The translations under genes and the position numbers were made by a program. Below the pieces are notes generated by a model. It saw only the letters and a program-made list of their open reading frames with translations, searched no databases and was not told the DNA's origin. A DNA stretch of 64,000 bases from Hahella ganghwensis DSM 17046 (GTDB taxonomy: Bacteria; Pseudomonadota; Gammaproteobacteria; Pseudomonadales; Oleiphilaceae): contig NZ_AQXX01000134.1 of NCBI RefSeq assembly GCF_000376785.1, positions 62,001 to 126,000 on the forward strand, in the 5' to 3' direction. Each line of letters opens with the position of its first letter. Position 1 is the stretch's first letter. This document shows, in pieces, positions 1 to 10,418 of this stretch.

Positions 1-2
1 AG

Positions 3-734
<732 letters not shown>

Positions 735-851
735 TTAGCAGTAGGGAAGGGCAAACCCCTTTCAGCTGTTTTAACAGGTCCATCCGGTGGGGTCTGCAGA
801 GATATCACCGGGTGGAAATCAGTCATAAGCTGACTTAAAGCGGAAATCGTT

Positions 852-2018
852 ATGAATCTTCATGAGTATCAAGCTAAGCAACTCTTTGCGGACTACGGCC
901 TGCCTGTTTCCAAGGGGTTTGCCTGTGAATCAGCGCAGGAAGCCATGTCTGCAGCCGACTCAATTGGTGGCGACCAGTGGGTTGTCAAAGCCCAGGTCCA
1001 CGCTGGTGGTCGCGGTAAGGCTGGCGGTGTAAAGCTGGTTTCTTCCAAAGAGGAAATCAAGGCATTTGCGGAAAAATGGCTTGGTCAAAATCTGGTTACT
1101 TACCAGACGGATGAGAAAGGTCAACCAGTTAACAAGATTCTGGTGGAATCCTGTACTGACATTGATCAGGAGTTATATCTGGGTGCGGTTGTAGACCGTG
1201 GTACCCGTCGCATCGTGTTCATGGCGTCAACTGAAGGCGGTGTGGAAATCGAGCAAGTGGCCGAGGAAACGCCTGAGAAAATTCTGAAGGCCGAGATCGA
1301 TCCATTGGCGGGTGCTCAGCCATATCAAGGTCGTGAACTGGCATTTGCTTTGGGCCTGAAAGGTGATCAGGTAAAACAGTTCACCAAAATTTTCCTGGGT
1401 CTGGCGAAATTGTTCCAGGACCTGGATCTGGCGCTGCTGGAAGTTAACCCACTGGTGATCACCAAGCAGGGTAATCTGCACTGCCTGGACGCAAAAGTGA
1501 ATGTTGACGGCAACGCTCTGTACCGTCAGCCTAAAATTCGCGAAATGCATGATCCTTCTCAGGAAGATCCACGCGAAGCTCACGCAGCCAAGTGGGAACT
1601 GAACTATGTTGCTCTGGACGGCAACATTGGTTGCATGGTGAACGGTGCAGGCCTGGCCATGGGCACCATGGACATTGTCAAGCTGCACGGCGGTGCTCCG
1701 GCAAACTTCCTGGACGTTGGCGGCGGCGCTACCAAAGAACGGGTAACAGAAGCGTTCAAAATCATTTTGTCTGACGACAATGTCAAAGCGGTTCTGGTTA
1801 ATATCTTCGGCGGTATCGTACGTTGTGACCTGATCGCTGACGGTATCATCGGTGCGGTTGAAGAAGTCGGCGTTAAAATACCGGTTGTTGTACGTCTGGA
1901 AGGTAATAACGCTGAGCTGGGTGCCAAGAGACTGGCAGACAGTGGACTGAATATCATCGCGGCAGAAAGTCTTACTCATGCTGCTGAAGCCGTGGTTAAA
2001 GCAGCGGAGGGTAAATAA
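852..2018 (+). CDS. sucC: Succinyl-CoA synthetase (ADP-forming) beta subunit
   Basis: TCA-cycle enzyme that interconverts succinyl-CoA + ADP/GDP + Pi with succinate + CoA + ATP/GTP. At 388 residues it has the family length. The N-terminus [18 protein letters not shown] is the classic start of the ATP-grasp domain. Further along are [17 protein letters not shown] (nucleotide binding), LEVNPLV, and the C-terminal CoA-ligase segment with [14 protein letters not shown]. Its stop codon overlaps the sucD start by one base (TAATG), so the two subunits are translationally coupled. The 117-base gap after lpd shows no terminator, so co-transcription with the OGDH genes is likely. Confidence 0.98.
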   Translation: MNLHEYQAKQLFADYGLPVSKGFACESAQEAMSAADSIGGDQWVVKAQVHAGGRGKAGGVKLVSSKEEIKAFAEKWLGQNLVTYQTDEKGQPVNKILVESCTDIDQELYLGAVVDRGTRRIVFMASTEGGVEIEQVAEETPEKILKAEIDPLAGAQPYQGRELAFALGLKGDQVKQFTKIFLGLAKLFQDLDLALLEVNPLVITKQGNLHCLDAKVNVDGNALYRQPKIREMHDPSQEDPREAHAAKWELNYVALDGNIGCMVNGAGLAMGTMDIVKLHGGAPANFLDVGGGATKERVTEAFKIILSDDNVKAVLVNIFGGIVRCDLIADGIIGAVEEVGVKIPVVVRLEGNNAELGAKRLADSGLNIIAAESLTHAAEAVVKAAEGK

Positions 2019-2893
2019 TGAGCATTTTGATCGACAAGAACACCAAAGTGATCTGCCAGGGCTTTACCGGCTCTCAGGGAACTTTCCATTCAGAGCAGGC
2101 AATTGCCTACGGAACCAAGATGGTAGGTGGTGTGACTCCTGGAAAAGGCGGTCAGACTCACCTGGATCTGCCAGTATTCAACACTGTTAAAGAAGCAGTA
2201 GAAGCGACTGGTGCCGAAGCTTCTGTGATCTATGTGCCAGCGGCTTTCTGTAAGGATTCAATCCTGGAAGCAGCCAATGCCGGGATCAAACTGATTGTCT
2301 GTATCACTGAAGGTATCCCGACTCTGGACATGCTTGACGCCAAAGTGAAGTGTGACGAGCTGGGCGTTCGCCTGATTGGCCCGAACTGTCCGGGCGTTAT
2401 CACTCCGGGTGAGTGCAAAATCGGTATCATGCCTGGCCACATTCACAAGCCTGGCAAGGTTGGGATTGTATCCCGTTCCGGTACACTGACCTACGAAGCG
2501 GTCAAGCAGACGACTGACTTCGGTTTTGGTCAATCTACCTGTGTCGGTATTGGTGGTGACCCGATTCCTGGTTCCAACTTCATCGATATCCTGGAAATGT
2601 TCCAGAATGACGCGCAGACTGAAGCAATCGTAATGATTGGTGAGATCGGCGGTACAGCAGAAGAAGAAGCTGCTGAGTACATCAAGAACAATGTCACCAA
2701 GCCGGTCGTTTCCTATATCGCAGGTGTTACTGCGCCTCCTGGTAAGCGTATGGGCCACGCTGGTGCCATCATTGCCGGTGGTAAGGGTACTGCGGCAGAG
2801 AAGTTTGCAGCGCTTGAAGATGCTGGTGTGAAGACTGTTCGCAGTCTGGCTGATATCGGTAAGGCTCTGGCCGAACTGACTGGCTGGAAATAA
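2018..2893 (+). CDS. sucD: Succinyl-CoA synthetase (ADP-forming) alpha subunit
   Basis: The alpha subunit carries the CoA-binding Rossmann domain and the histidine phosphorylated during catalysis. The 291 residues begin [24 protein letters not shown], the typical start. The CoA-binding site ([12 protein letters not shown]) is intact, and the catalytic histidine lies in [14 protein letters not shown] at residue 247. The start overlaps the sucC stop. A strong rho-independent terminator follows 15 bases after the stop, so sucD is the last gene of this transcript. Confidence 0.98.
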   Translation: MSILIDKNTKVICQGFTGSQGTFHSEQAIAYGTKMVGGVTPGKGGQTHLDLPVFNTVKEAVEATGAEASVIYVPAAFCKDSILEAANAGIKLIVCITEGIPTLDMLDAKVKCDELGVRLIGPNCPGVITPGECKIGIMPGHIHKPGKVGIVSRSGTLTYEAVKQTTDFGFGQSTCVGIGGDPIPGSNFIDILEMFQNDAQTEAIVMIGEIGGTAEEEAAEYIKNNVTKPVVSYIAGVTAPPGKRMGHAGAIIAGGKGTAAEKFAALEDAGVKTVRSLADIGKALAELTGWK

Positions 2894-2907
2894 TCCTGCC
2901 TGATTAG

Positions 2908-2934
2908 AAAAAGCCGCTTTATGCGGCTTTTTTT
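2908..2934 (+). terminator. Rho-independent terminator after sucD
   Basis: Perfect stem AAAAAGCCGC / GCGGCTTTTT with the five-base loop TTTAT, ending in a run of T. It lies 15 bases after the sucD stop codon. Confidence 0.93.
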
Positions 2935-3087
2935 ATGTCTGCGTATTTCACATAAGGTTCGTTTAACTCCTGGCCGATTGTGTTTATAATCCGCCCTTCA
3001 ACCTACAACAAATGTGGCTGTAAACAATCTGGGACATCCCCAGTTTTTCACTGTTAAAGCTACTATGACAATCATCTGGGAGTTATT

Positions 3088-4302
3088 TTGGGATCTGTAG
3101 ATTCGCAAAGTCGGGTTTTGTCAGGAATGCGCCCGACCGGGAAGTTGCATCTGGGGCACTATCATGGCGTGCTGAAAAACTGGGTTAAACTGCAACATGA
3201 GTATGAGTGTTTTTTCTTTGTTGCTGACTGGCATGCTCTTACTACCAACTACGACGATCCCTACGGAATCGAACAGTCTACCTGGGATATGGTGATTGAC
3301 TGGCTGGCCGCGGGAGTCAATCCCGGCTCGGCGACTTTGTTTATCCAATCCAGGGTGCCGGAGCACGCGGAACTCCATCTGCTGCTTTCAATGATTACAC
3401 CTCTGGGCTGGCTAGAGCGGGTTCCTACCTACAAGGATCAGCAGGAGAAACTGAAGGAAAAAGATCTGGCAACCTATGGATTCCTGGGGTATCCATTGCT
3501 GCAAAGCGCCGATATTCTGGTGTACCGTGCGGGGCATGTGCCTGTTGGGGCTGATCAGGTGTCTCATATTGAGATGACCCGTGAGGTGGCTCGCCGCTTT
3601 AATCATATCTATGGTAAAGAAGCCGGTTTTGAGGAAAACGCCATTGCGGCCATCAAGAAGATGGGTAAAAAGGCCGGCAAGCTTTATGAATCACTGCGTA
3701 AGCGTTATCTGGAACAGGGAGACACCGAGGCCCTGGAAACTGCTCGCGCACTATTGCGGGACCAACAGAATATTTCATTGGGGGACCGCGAGCGTTTGTT
3801 CGGTTATCTGGAAGGCGGCGGCAAGGTGATTTTACCGGAACCTCAGCCTTTGCTAACTCCTGAGAGCAAAATGCCGGGGCTGGACGGGCAGAAAATGTCG
3901 AAGTCCTACCACAATACAATCGGTTTACGGGAGGATCCGGATACGGTTTCCCAAAAGATCCGGACCATGCAGACGGACCCTCAACGTGTACGTCGATCAG
4001 ACCCGGGTGACCCGGCAAAATGCCCGGTATGGCAGCTCCATGAGGTCTATTCTGATGATAGTACCAAAGACTGGGTTCAGACTGGATGTCGTTCGGCCGG
4101 GATAGGTTGTATCGAGTGCAAGAAGCCTGTCGCAGATGCCGTGATTGAAGAGCAGCGTCCAATACGTGACCGCGCTCTGCGCTATGAAGATGATCCGGGG
4201 CTGGTTCGCAGTATTATTGCGGAAGGGTCGGATAAAGCGCGTGATGCGGCAAAGTCTACACTGGACGAAGTTCGTAGTGCCATGGGGCTTTCCTACGAAT
4301 AA
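3088..4302 (+). CDS. trpS: Tryptophanyl-tRNA synthetase
   Basis: Class I synthetase that charges tRNA-Trp. The signature motifs are present: HIGH-type HLGH at residues 21-24 (within SGMRPTGKLHLGHYHG) and KMSKS at residues 269-273. The start is a TTG at 3088, with a GGGAG ribosome-binding site just upstream. The ATG at 3127 lies inside the conserved RVLSGMRPTG motif, too late to be the start. The protein (404 aa) is longer than the E. coli enzyme (334 aa) because of a lysine/leucine-rich insertion at about residues 185-250. Such long forms are known in pseudomonads and relatives. Confidence 0.97.
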   Translation: MGSVDSQSRVLSGMRPTGKLHLGHYHGVLKNWVKLQHEYECFFFVADWHALTTNYDDPYGIEQSTWDMVIDWLAAGVNPGSATLFIQSRVPEHAELHLLLSMITPLGWLERVPTYKDQQEKLKEKDLATYGFLGYPLLQSADILVYRAGHVPVGADQVSHIEMTREVARRFNHIYGKEAGFEENAIAAIKKMGKKAGKLYESLRKRYLEQGDTEALETARALLRDQQNISLGDRERLFGYLEGGGKVILPEPQPLLTPESKMPGLDGQKMSKSYHNTIGLREDPDTVSQKIRTMQTDPQRVRRSDPGDPAKCPVWQLHEVYSDDSTKDWVQTGCRSAGIGCIECKKPVADAVIEEQRPIRDRALRYEDDPGLVRSIIAEGSDKARDAAKSTLDEVRSAMGLSYE

Positions 4303-4359
4303 GGGTCTGGCCTGCCAGTCGCAGGTCGCCTTTCACCCAATCGCCTGGCGAATAATTGA

Positions 4360-5361
4360 ATGACTGAACAGAACTCTCCCGACAACCAGCAGCAGGTTCC
4401 GCAGCAACAGGAACTTCCGCTGGCTGTTGTCGAGGGGAAGCCAGTCACTGAAATTCCCCAGGATCTGTATATTCCTCCCGATGCCCTCGAAGTCTTTCTG
4501 GAATCTTTTGAAGGGCCTCTGGATCTTCTGCTGTATCTGATCAGGCGCCAGAATATGGATATTCTGAATATTGATGTGTCCGAAGTAACACGTCAGTACA
4601 TGGAATATATCCATATTATGCAGGACATGAGGTTTGAACTGGCAGCAGAGTATCTCGTCATGGCTGCGATGCTGGCAGAGATCAAATCTCGCTTCCTGTT
4701 GCCAAAGAGAGAGTCTGACGAGGAAGAGGAAGATGATCCCAGAGCTGAACTGATCCGTCGACTCCAGCAATACGAAAGATTCAAAACGGCCGCTGAAAAC
4801 ATTGATGAACTGCCTCGGATGGAGCGTGACTTTGCAGAAGCCCAGCCCGAAGTTCCCAAAATCACCAAGGTAAAGAAACATCCTGACGTAGATCTGAGGG
4901 AGGTGCTGCTGGCTTTCAGGGAAGTGCTGAAACGCTCTGAACTGTTTGAGCATCATCAGGTGGAGAGAGAAAAGCTATCTACCCGTGAACGTATGACACA
5001 GGTGCTTGATCGGTTATCTGCCGATCAGTTTACCCGCTTCGTTGATCTGTTTAAGGCGGAAGAAGGCAAGCTAGGTGTTGTTGTGACCTTCCTGGCGATT
5101 CTGGAGCTGGTAAAAGAGTCTCTGGTAGAACTGGTACAGACAGAGAGCTTCGGTGAGATTCATGTGCGTGCCCGAGGCGACAAACTGGATACAGATGAGC
5201 CATCGGAAGAAGGGCCGTCTGAAGGACTGGATGAAGGTGCAACTGCGGAAGGGGCTTTTGAAACCCCGAACGTAATTGAAGGCACTGGGTTAGAAAACGC
5301 AGACAGGGACGATCAGGAATATTCCGAGCCGAGATTAGAGGTGAATAATGACCCTGAATAA
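4360..5361 (+). CDS. scpA: Segregation and condensation protein A
   Basis: Kleisin subunit that bridges the heads of the SMC dimer and recruits ScpB for chromosome compaction. The conserved ScpA N-terminal signature is clear: FEGPLDLLLYLIRRQNMDILNIDVSEVT at about residues 51-80, then EYLVMAAMLAEIKSRFLLP. The C-terminal winged-helix region ends near residue 280. Past it comes an acidic tail of about 60 residues rich in E, D and G with no recognisable domain. It overlaps scpB by 14 bases. Its partner smc is in the same window (10711-14211), so all three SMC-complex subunits are present. Confidence 0.95.
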   Translation: MTEQNSPDNQQQVPQQQELPLAVVEGKPVTEIPQDLYIPPDALEVFLESFEGPLDLLLYLIRRQNMDILNIDVSEVTRQYMEYIHIMQDMRFELAAEYLVMAAMLAEIKSRFLLPKRESDEEEEDDPRAELIRRLQQYERFKTAAENIDELPRMERDFAEAQPEVPKITKVKKHPDVDLREVLLAFREVLKRSELFEHHQVEREKLSTRERMTQVLDRLSADQFTRFVDLFKAEEGKLGVVVTFLAILELVKESLVELVQTESFGEIHVRARGDKLDTDEPSEEGPSEGLDEGATAEGAFETPNVIEGTGLENADRDDQEYSEPRLEVNNDPE

Positions 5362-6055
5362 TGTCATTGAGGCAATATTGCTCGCAGCAGAAAAGCCGAT
5401 GTCGGTTGAGCAGCTAGTGGCATTGCTGAGTGAGGATGACCTGAAGCCATCCCGAGATGACGTTCGGGCTGTAGTTACCGAATTACAGCTCAGATACCAG
5501 GATGGTGTTATGAATCTTACCGAGGTTGCCAGTGGATATCGTTTCCAGATTAAGGCAGACTTCGCGCCCTGGGTGGGGTTGCTGCAGGAAGAGCGGCCAC
5601 AACGATATTCCCGGGCATTACTTGAAACGCTGGCAATTATTGCTTACCGGCAGCCTATTACCCGAGGTGATATTGAGGATATTCGTGGTGTGGCAGTCAG
5701 CACTCAGATCATGAAAACCCTTCAGGAAAGAGAGTGGGTCAGAGTTGTCGGCCACAAAGATGTGCCAGGAAAACCGGCATTGTTTGCCACCACCAGGCAG
5801 TTTCTGGATTACTTTAATCTGAAGAGTCTGGATCAGCTACCGCCATTGGCGGAAGTGAGAGATCTGGATGAGATCGGCCGGTCTCTGGAGTTGAATCTGG
5901 CCGGTGTTGAAACAGATACAGGTGTTGAAACAGATGCAGGTGTTGAAGCAGATACAGATGCCGGTGATGATTCTGATAGTGATACAATCCACGAAGAGGA
6001 GGCAGAGCAGCCTGCCGTGTCTCCTGAACTACCTCAAGATAAAACGCTTCATTAG
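5348..6055 (+). CDS. scpB: Segregation and condensation protein B
   Basis: Winged-helix partner of ScpA in the SMC-ScpAB condensin. The body (to about residue 185) has the family motifs EAILLAAEKPMSVEQL, LLETLAIIAYRQPITRGDIEDIRGV and GKPALFATTRQFLDYFNL. The C-terminal tail holds a short tandem repeat around residues 184-205 (GVETDTGVETDAGVEADTDAG), followed by an acidic stretch. The repeat is visible in the DNA at about 5905-5970 and may vary in copy number between strains. The start lies within the end of scpA. Confidence 0.95.
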   Translation: MTLNNVIEAILLAAEKPMSVEQLVALLSEDDLKPSRDDVRAVVTELQLRYQDGVMNLTEVASGYRFQIKADFAPWVGLLQEERPQRYSRALLETLAIIAYRQPITRGDIEDIRGVAVSTQIMKTLQEREWVRVVGHKDVPGKPALFATTRQFLDYFNLKSLDQLPPLAEVRDLDEIGRSLELNLAGVETDTGVETDAGVEADTDAGDDSDSDTIHEEEAEQPAVSPELPQDKTLH

Positions 6056-6093
6056 TTTGAACAGTCCCTTAATTTTTTTTACTCAGGTGTTAT

Positions 6094-7023
6094 ATGCCGC
6101 AATCCGTTGATGAAAAACTGCAGAAAGTTATTGCCCGTCGAGGAGTTGGTTCTCGCAGGCAGGTAGAGGAATGGATTTCGCAGGGGCGGGTTCGGGTGAA
6201 TGGTCACGTGGCCAAATTGGGGGACCGTGTCTCAGGAGCTGATAAAATCATCGTGGACGGCCATCCTATACCCGATGAAGTGGCGGAAGAAACCCTGGTA
6301 TTGGTTTACAACAAGCCTGAAGGCGAAGTTACCAGCCGGAATGATCCTGAAGGTCGACCTACGGTATTCGGTCGTTTGCCCCGTCCGGTTCAGGGGCGCT
6401 GGGTCGCCGTTGGCAGGCTGGATATTAATACCAGCGGTCTGTTGTTATTTACGACAGATGGCGAATTGGCCAACAAGCTGATGCATCCCTCGTCTGAAAT
6501 TGATCGGGAATATGCGGTCCGTGTCCTGGGCGAAGTGGATGAGGAAATGATTGGTCGTCTCAAGGAAGGCGTATTTCTGGAGGATGGGCCGGCACGATTC
6601 AGTGATATCAGTGAAGCTGGCGGTACTGGCTCAAATCGCTGGTTCCATGTTGTTCTGCAGGAGGGGCGGAACAGAGAGGTGCGCCGACTTTGGGAGTCTC
6701 AGGGTGTTACGGTCAGCAGGTTGAAGCGGGTGAGATATGGTTTTATTTTTCTGCCCAGCCGCATCAAAGTCGGAGGCTGGGAGCTTATGTCCCAGAAAGA
6801 CGTCAATGTTCTTTATGAGATGGCAGGATTAAAGCCCAAGAAAGTCGTTGAGTTGAACCCTCAGCATAAGGCTAAACTTAAGCGTCAGATGAATAAATCA
6901 GGCCATCAGATCAAAAAGCCGTCAGGTAAGCCTTCTGGTCGCAGAAAGCTGGCTGAAGGGGGAGCGGGGTCTGTGAAGAAGGCTCAAAAGGAGCGGGGAC
7001 GCCGACCCTCTCCGAAGAAATGA
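6094..7023 (+). CDS. rluB: 23S rRNA pseudouridine synthase RluB
   Basis: Isomerises a uridine in helix 80 of 23S rRNA (U2605 in E. coli). It has an N-terminal S4 RNA-binding domain (EKLQKVIARRGVGSRRQVEEWI, about residues 7-60) and an RsuA-type catalytic domain. The active-site segment is VGRLDINTSGLLLFTTDGELAN, with the catalytic aspartate in GRLD. The C-terminal 60 residues are very basic (K/R/S/G-rich), as in many RluB proteins, and probably bind RNA. RluB next to scpAB is a very common bacterial arrangement. Confidence 0.93.
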   Translation: MPQSVDEKLQKVIARRGVGSRRQVEEWISQGRVRVNGHVAKLGDRVSGADKIIVDGHPIPDEVAEETLVLVYNKPEGEVTSRNDPEGRPTVFGRLPRPVQGRWVAVGRLDINTSGLLLFTTDGELANKLMHPSSEIDREYAVRVLGEVDEEMIGRLKEGVFLEDGPARFSDISEAGGTGSNRWFHVVLQEGRNREVRRLWESQGVTVSRLKRVRYGFIFLPSRIKVGGWELMSQKDVNVLYEMAGLKPKKVVELNPQHKAKLKRQMNKSGHQIKKPSGKPSGRRKLAEGGAGSVKKAQKERGRRPSPKK

Positions 7024-7126
7024 TGCCTGTCCCCCCCCGATTGGCCACCGACCAGTAGTTTGGGCTTTTCTCAAAACAGATTGCTCTGAAGAACAATTGT
7101 TGTGAAACAGGTCTGCCTAAATCAAC

Positions 7127-8089
7127 TTAGATAGATAGTTGATCGGCGGACTCTTCACATCTTTCCCTTAGATCCTGGTAGTTGTCGGCAATCACTGATT
7201 TATTTCTGCCAAGGTGTTTGGCTCGGTAGAGTGCCTTGTCTGTCCTCTCCATCAGGCTACAGCGGGATTCACTTCCTTCATGACAGGCCACTCCCAGGCT
7301 GATTGTGGCGCTGATTTTCTGGCTTTCATAGCAGAAGACCGTTTGAGCTACAGATTCACGAATTCTTTCCGCAATAGTCAAAGCCCCAGCCAGACCGGTT
7401 TTGGGTAAGAGCAGCGCGAATTCCTCGCCCCCCATGCGAAATATCATATCGCTATCCCTGCAGGTGTCTACCACCACTTTAGTTAACTGTTTTAACACTG
7501 CATCACCAGCGTTGTGACCATAGTTGTCATTGATGGATTTAAAGAAATCCACGTCAAACACCAGGAGCGACAATATCGATCCATAACGACGGGCTTGAGC
7601 CACTTCGCGATGAATCTGATAATCAAATGATCGCTTGTTACCTATGCCAGTCAGGGCGTCTGTCATGGCGGCACTTACTGCCTCATGATAATGAAGACTG
7701 TTTCTGAGAGGATAAATCAGGCATCCAAGCAATGCTTCCAGAGAAGCCAGTTCTTCCTCTGTGAACTTGGCAGCCCTTTGAAACTCGATTTGGCCGAGCG
7801 GGTTTCCTTCCAGAGTAAGGTTGTAACTGGCAGTGTGGCGAGCCTTGTCCGCGGTTCCGGTATTGACGGTTATTAATGTCGACTCGAATTTGCAACGGAT
7901 GTCGCCAAGCAAAGGGGATACGCCTTCAACAAACCATGTGATCAGTTGCTCTGTTTCCAAAGTCGTCTGGAGTTTGCGTACCAGGATATGGGATAGATCT
8001 TCCGTGTTCAGTTGACGGGCGCTTGGGCTTGGCGCTAAGGCCAGGCGTGAGCCCGTGGGCTTCCGACTGTCAGATCTTGAATTTGGCAT
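7127..8089 (-). CDS. Diguanylate cyclase (GGDEF domain)
   Basis: Makes the second messenger c-di-GMP from two GTP. The C-terminal GGDEF domain is complete: the active site reads GGEEF at residues 220-224, and the inhibitory I-site RxxD (RDSD) lies five residues before it, so product inhibition is expected. The N-terminal ~150 residues look like a GAF-type or similar sensory module, with no membrane segment. The frame stays open to 8443, into alkB. I chose the ATG at 8089 because AGGAG lies seven bases upstream and the longer N-terminus has low-complexity, non-protein-like content. The result is 320 aa. What it senses is unknown. Confidence 0.88.
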   Translation of the reverse strand: MPNSRSDSRKPTGSRLALAPSPSARQLNTEDLSHILVRKLQTTLETEQLITWFVEGVSPLLGDIRCKFESTLITVNTGTADKARHTASYNLTLEGNPLGQIEFQRAAKFTEEELASLEALLGCLIYPLRNSLHYHEAVSAAMTDALTGIGNKRSFDYQIHREVAQARRYGSILSLLVFDVDFFKSINDNYGHNAGDAVLKQLTKVVVDTCRDSDMIFRMGGEEFALLLPKTGLAGALTIAERIRESVAQTVFCYESQKISATISLGVACHEGSESRCSLMERTDKALYRAKHLGRNKSVIADNYQDLRERCEESADQLSI

Positions 8090-8323
8090 AGAGACTCCTG
8101 CTTTCACGCTTTGATACCAACCGGCAAACATCTGGTTCATACAAACATTAAGCATTTTCAATGCCAGTTTTAAAATGCTAGGAATAACAATAATATAGAT
8201 AAATCTGCGGCAGAATGTGGTCGTAAAGTAGACGGTTTCATGACGTCGAATAGGGTAAAGAAATGCCGAATGCCAAAAAAATGACGAATGGGGATTCAGA
8301 TATTTGATCGGAAAAGCCACCCT

Positions 8324-8351
8324 GAACGGCAGAGGTGAGGCTCTGCCGTTC
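8324..8351 (-). terminator. Perfect 11-bp hairpin after alkB, possible terminator
   Basis: GAACGGCAGAG / CTCTGCCGTTC with a six-base loop, 52 bases past the alkB stop. The T-run beyond it on the - strand is weak (GGCTTTTCC), so termination may be partial, letting some transcription reach the diguanylate cyclase. Confidence 0.55.
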
Positions 8352-8402
8352 TCAGGAGTTCTTTTCATTGTATAGGGAAAGATATGCTTGGGCGCAGTGA
8401 CA

Positions 8403-9515
8403 CTACTGAAGCTGGTGGTGCTCATGCTGGTAATAGGCTTCAACTTTGGGATTCATGACTTTAAACCAAAGTGGAGGAATAAGGGCCAGTAATACCATGG
8501 TCGCATAGCCAGCAGGTAGCTGCGGGGCATGGTCGTAGTGCCTGAGAACCTGATAACGACGTTTGGCATTGGCGTGATGATCGGAATGCCTCTGTAGATG
8601 GAACAGAAACAGATTGGTTAAAAAATAGTTTGAGTTCCAGGAATGTTCCGGTTGAACTCGCTCAAAGCGGCCATTTTCCAGCTTGCGACGATGCAAGCCG
8701 TAATGTTCCAGATAATTCACGATTTCCAGAAGAGTAAAGGCAACAAAGCTTTGTGCCAGAAAAAACACAGCGCCGCCAACTCCCCAGAAAGCGAAACACA
8801 AGATTAGCCAAAAGAGGCTCAAGCCATACCACCAGATCAATTCATTCTGAAATGACAGCAGAGATTTCCCCTTTTTTGACAAGCGTTTTTTCTCTAGCTT
8901 CCAGGCATTCAGAAAATTGTGCAGGTAAGCATGAGGAAGGAACTGATACAGAGATTGGTTAAAGCGCGCTGAAGATGCATCCAAAGGAGTGGATACATTC
9001 ACGTGGTGCCCTCTTAAATGTTCAACCTTAAACCCTCCATAGCTTACTAGGCTGAGTAGAACCCCGCCGAATAGCCTCTCTAATTTCTCATCTTTGTGAA
9101 TCAACTCGTGAGCAATGGTGATGGCCAGCGCTCCGACGGTTCCAATTGACAGCATCCAGCCCAATTTGCCAACCCAGTTAAACTGTTCCGCGGTAAAAAT
9201 ATGTGCACTCCAGAAAACGAGTATCAGATAGAGGGGAACAGACAAAAGTGTGAGTCGTTTGTAGAAGGGATCTTCTTCCATTGTGGGGACTTCATCCTGT
9301 TCATCCGGGTTGATTGGGTCTTTCCCAATAATTGGGTCGAGCAGCGGTACTAATCCAAATACAAATGTAACCGTGGTAAAGGCCCATAGGTTGTGATTGT
9401 CAAAATGGTTGCCAAGAACGTGGCTGATAAATGGCAGGAGTGCAGGTACAAGAAATAACAGATAGCTCCATTTCTTGACGGTCAGTGCGACCTGATGAGG
9501 CAGATGCTTCAGCAT
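8403..9515 (-). CDS. alkB: Alkane 1-monooxygenase (membrane non-haem di-iron)
   Basis: Integral-membrane hydroxylase that converts medium/long n-alkanes to 1-alkanols using rubredoxin-delivered electrons. All iron-binding histidine boxes are present: HELIH (136-140), EHLRGHH (165-171) and LQRHSDHH (307-314). The family motif NYLEHYGL is at 267-274. Several hydrophobic segments (about 17-37, 47-60, 92-106, 120-136, 228-262, 340-355) fit a six-helix topology. A good SD (AAGGAAG) precedes the ATG at 9515. No rubredoxin gene adjoins it, so the electron partners must be encoded elsewhere. A GntR regulator is divergent, as is known next to alkB2-type genes in Alcanivorax. Confidence 0.95.
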   Translation of the reverse strand: MLKHLPHQVALTVKKWSYLLFLVPALLPFISHVLGNHFDNHNLWAFTTVTFVFGLVPLLDPIIGKDPINPDEQDEVPTMEEDPFYKRLTLLSVPLYLILVFWSAHIFTAEQFNWVGKLGWMLSIGTVGALAITIAHELIHKDEKLERLFGGVLLSLVSYGGFKVEHLRGHHVNVSTPLDASSARFNQSLYQFLPHAYLHNFLNAWKLEKKRLSKKGKSLLSFQNELIWWYGLSLFWLILCFAFWGVGGAVFFLAQSFVAFTLLEIVNYLEHYGLHRRKLENGRFERVQPEHSWNSNYFLTNLFLFHLQRHSDHHANAKRRYQVLRHYDHAPQLPAGYATMVLLALIPPLWFKVMNPKVEAYYQHEHHQLQ

Positions 9516-9550
9516 GATGATTTCTTCCTTTTTTATTGTTTGAATGTTGG

Positions 9551-9563
9551 ATTGTAGGACAAT
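9551..9563. promoter_or_regulatory. Palindrome ATTGT-AGG-ACAAT upstream of alkB
   Basis: A perfect five-base inverted repeat with a three-base spacer, 36 bases upstream of the alkB start in the alkB/gntR divergent region. Its size suits a FadR-type GntR dimer. Assignment to that regulator is inference. Confidence 0.35.
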
Positions 9564-9746
9564 AGGTATGGTGTGGTCAACAAGTGATCAGAGCTGGAAG
9601 GTGTGGTGTCAAAGCGGCCTTGTAGGATGATCATTGACTCTACGGCTAATCTGGTGAAGTATTTATTGTCAGTTTCGGTAGCAATTGGCGTTTATCGCCA
9701 GTTCATTTGTGTTCATTAATGGCCCCATAGATGGGGTGGGTAGGAT

Positions 9747-10418
9747 ATGAGGTTTCAAGCTCCAGAGAGTCTGGCTGAACAGATCGCGCAGCATTTGGGT
9801 CGTTTAATCATGGTAGGCACACTCAAGCCGCTTGAAAGAATTCAGGAATTGAAGGTTGCCAGTGATCTGGATGTCAGCCGTGGATCAGTCAGGGAGGCTC
9901 TTTTGATTCTGGAAAGACGCCACCTGATTGAGATCTATCCCCGCAAGGGGGCGGTGGTATCTGACCTGACCCCACATCAGGTGGCTTCTCTGTATGATAT
10001 GTTTGCCGTTCTCCTGACCATGCTGGCCAGCAAAGTGGCGACAACCTGGGAAGAGACTGATCTGAAGCCGGTCAGTGATCAGATTCAGCGGATCAACACC
10101 ATTATTCTGACCCCGGATGCCTCCATTGAGTCCGTGGTGGATCATTCATTCGAACTGATGGATATGTGCATGGGTTTTTGCGATAACCCATACCTTCAGG
10201 AAACTCTGGAAAATCTTCGGCCCTCGATCAGCCGGACCTATTATCTGGCGATGCATTCCAGACGGGATGAATTGATTCAATCCCTGCATTTTTATGATGG
10301 ACTTCTGAAAGCGGTCAAGGCCCGCGACCTGTCGGGCCTCAAGCTGGTCATTGATAGTTTTGCCGAGCACCAGAAAGATCTCGTACTTTCCGTTCTCGAA
10401 GATCGCTCAGCTGCCTGA
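9747..10418 (+). CDS. GntR-family regulator, FadR/FCD subfamily, divergent from alkB
   Basis: DNA-binding regulator of 223 residues. The N-terminal winged helix-turn-helix (about residues 8-72) includes the GntR signature VSRGSVREALLILERRHLIEIYPRKGA. The C-terminal helical FCD-like domain normally binds small carboxylates or acyl compounds. It reads away from alkB across a 231-base shared region, which makes it the likely local regulator of alkane oxidation. The pairing is known from Alcanivorax alkB2, but control here is inferred. A perfect palindrome CCCCAT-AG-ATGGGG (9723-9736) lies just before its start and could mediate autoregulation or fold in the mRNA. Confidence 0.85.
   Translation: MRFQAPESLAEQIAQHLGRLIMVGTLKPLERIQELKVASDLDVSRGSVREALLILERRHLIEIYPRKGAVVSDLTPHQVASLYDMFAVLLTMLASKVATTWEETDLKPVSDQIQRINTIILTPDASIESVVDHSFELMDMCMGFCDNPYLQETLENLRPSISRTYYLAMHSRRDELIQSLHFYDGLLKAVKARDLSGLKLVIDSFAEHQKDLVLSVLEDRSAA

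Noticed and set aside
735-851. GGGCAAACCCC near 747, resembling part of a c-di-GMP riboswitch
   Set aside because: The remaining conserved parts of the motif and a plausible target are absent. It lies in the lpd-sucC gap.
1227-1979. Long opposite-strand frame in sucC
   Set aside because: Shadow of a highly conserved gene; no SD and no recognisable domain. Similar shadows in smc, zipA and the glutamate dehydrogenase gene were rejected for the same reason.
8090-8443. N-terminal extension of the diguanylate cyclase frame, up to 438 residues, overlapping alkB
   Set aside because: A clear AGGAG site fits the ATG at 8089. The extension lacks protein-like composition, overlaps alkB by 41 bases, and covers the alkB 3' hairpin.
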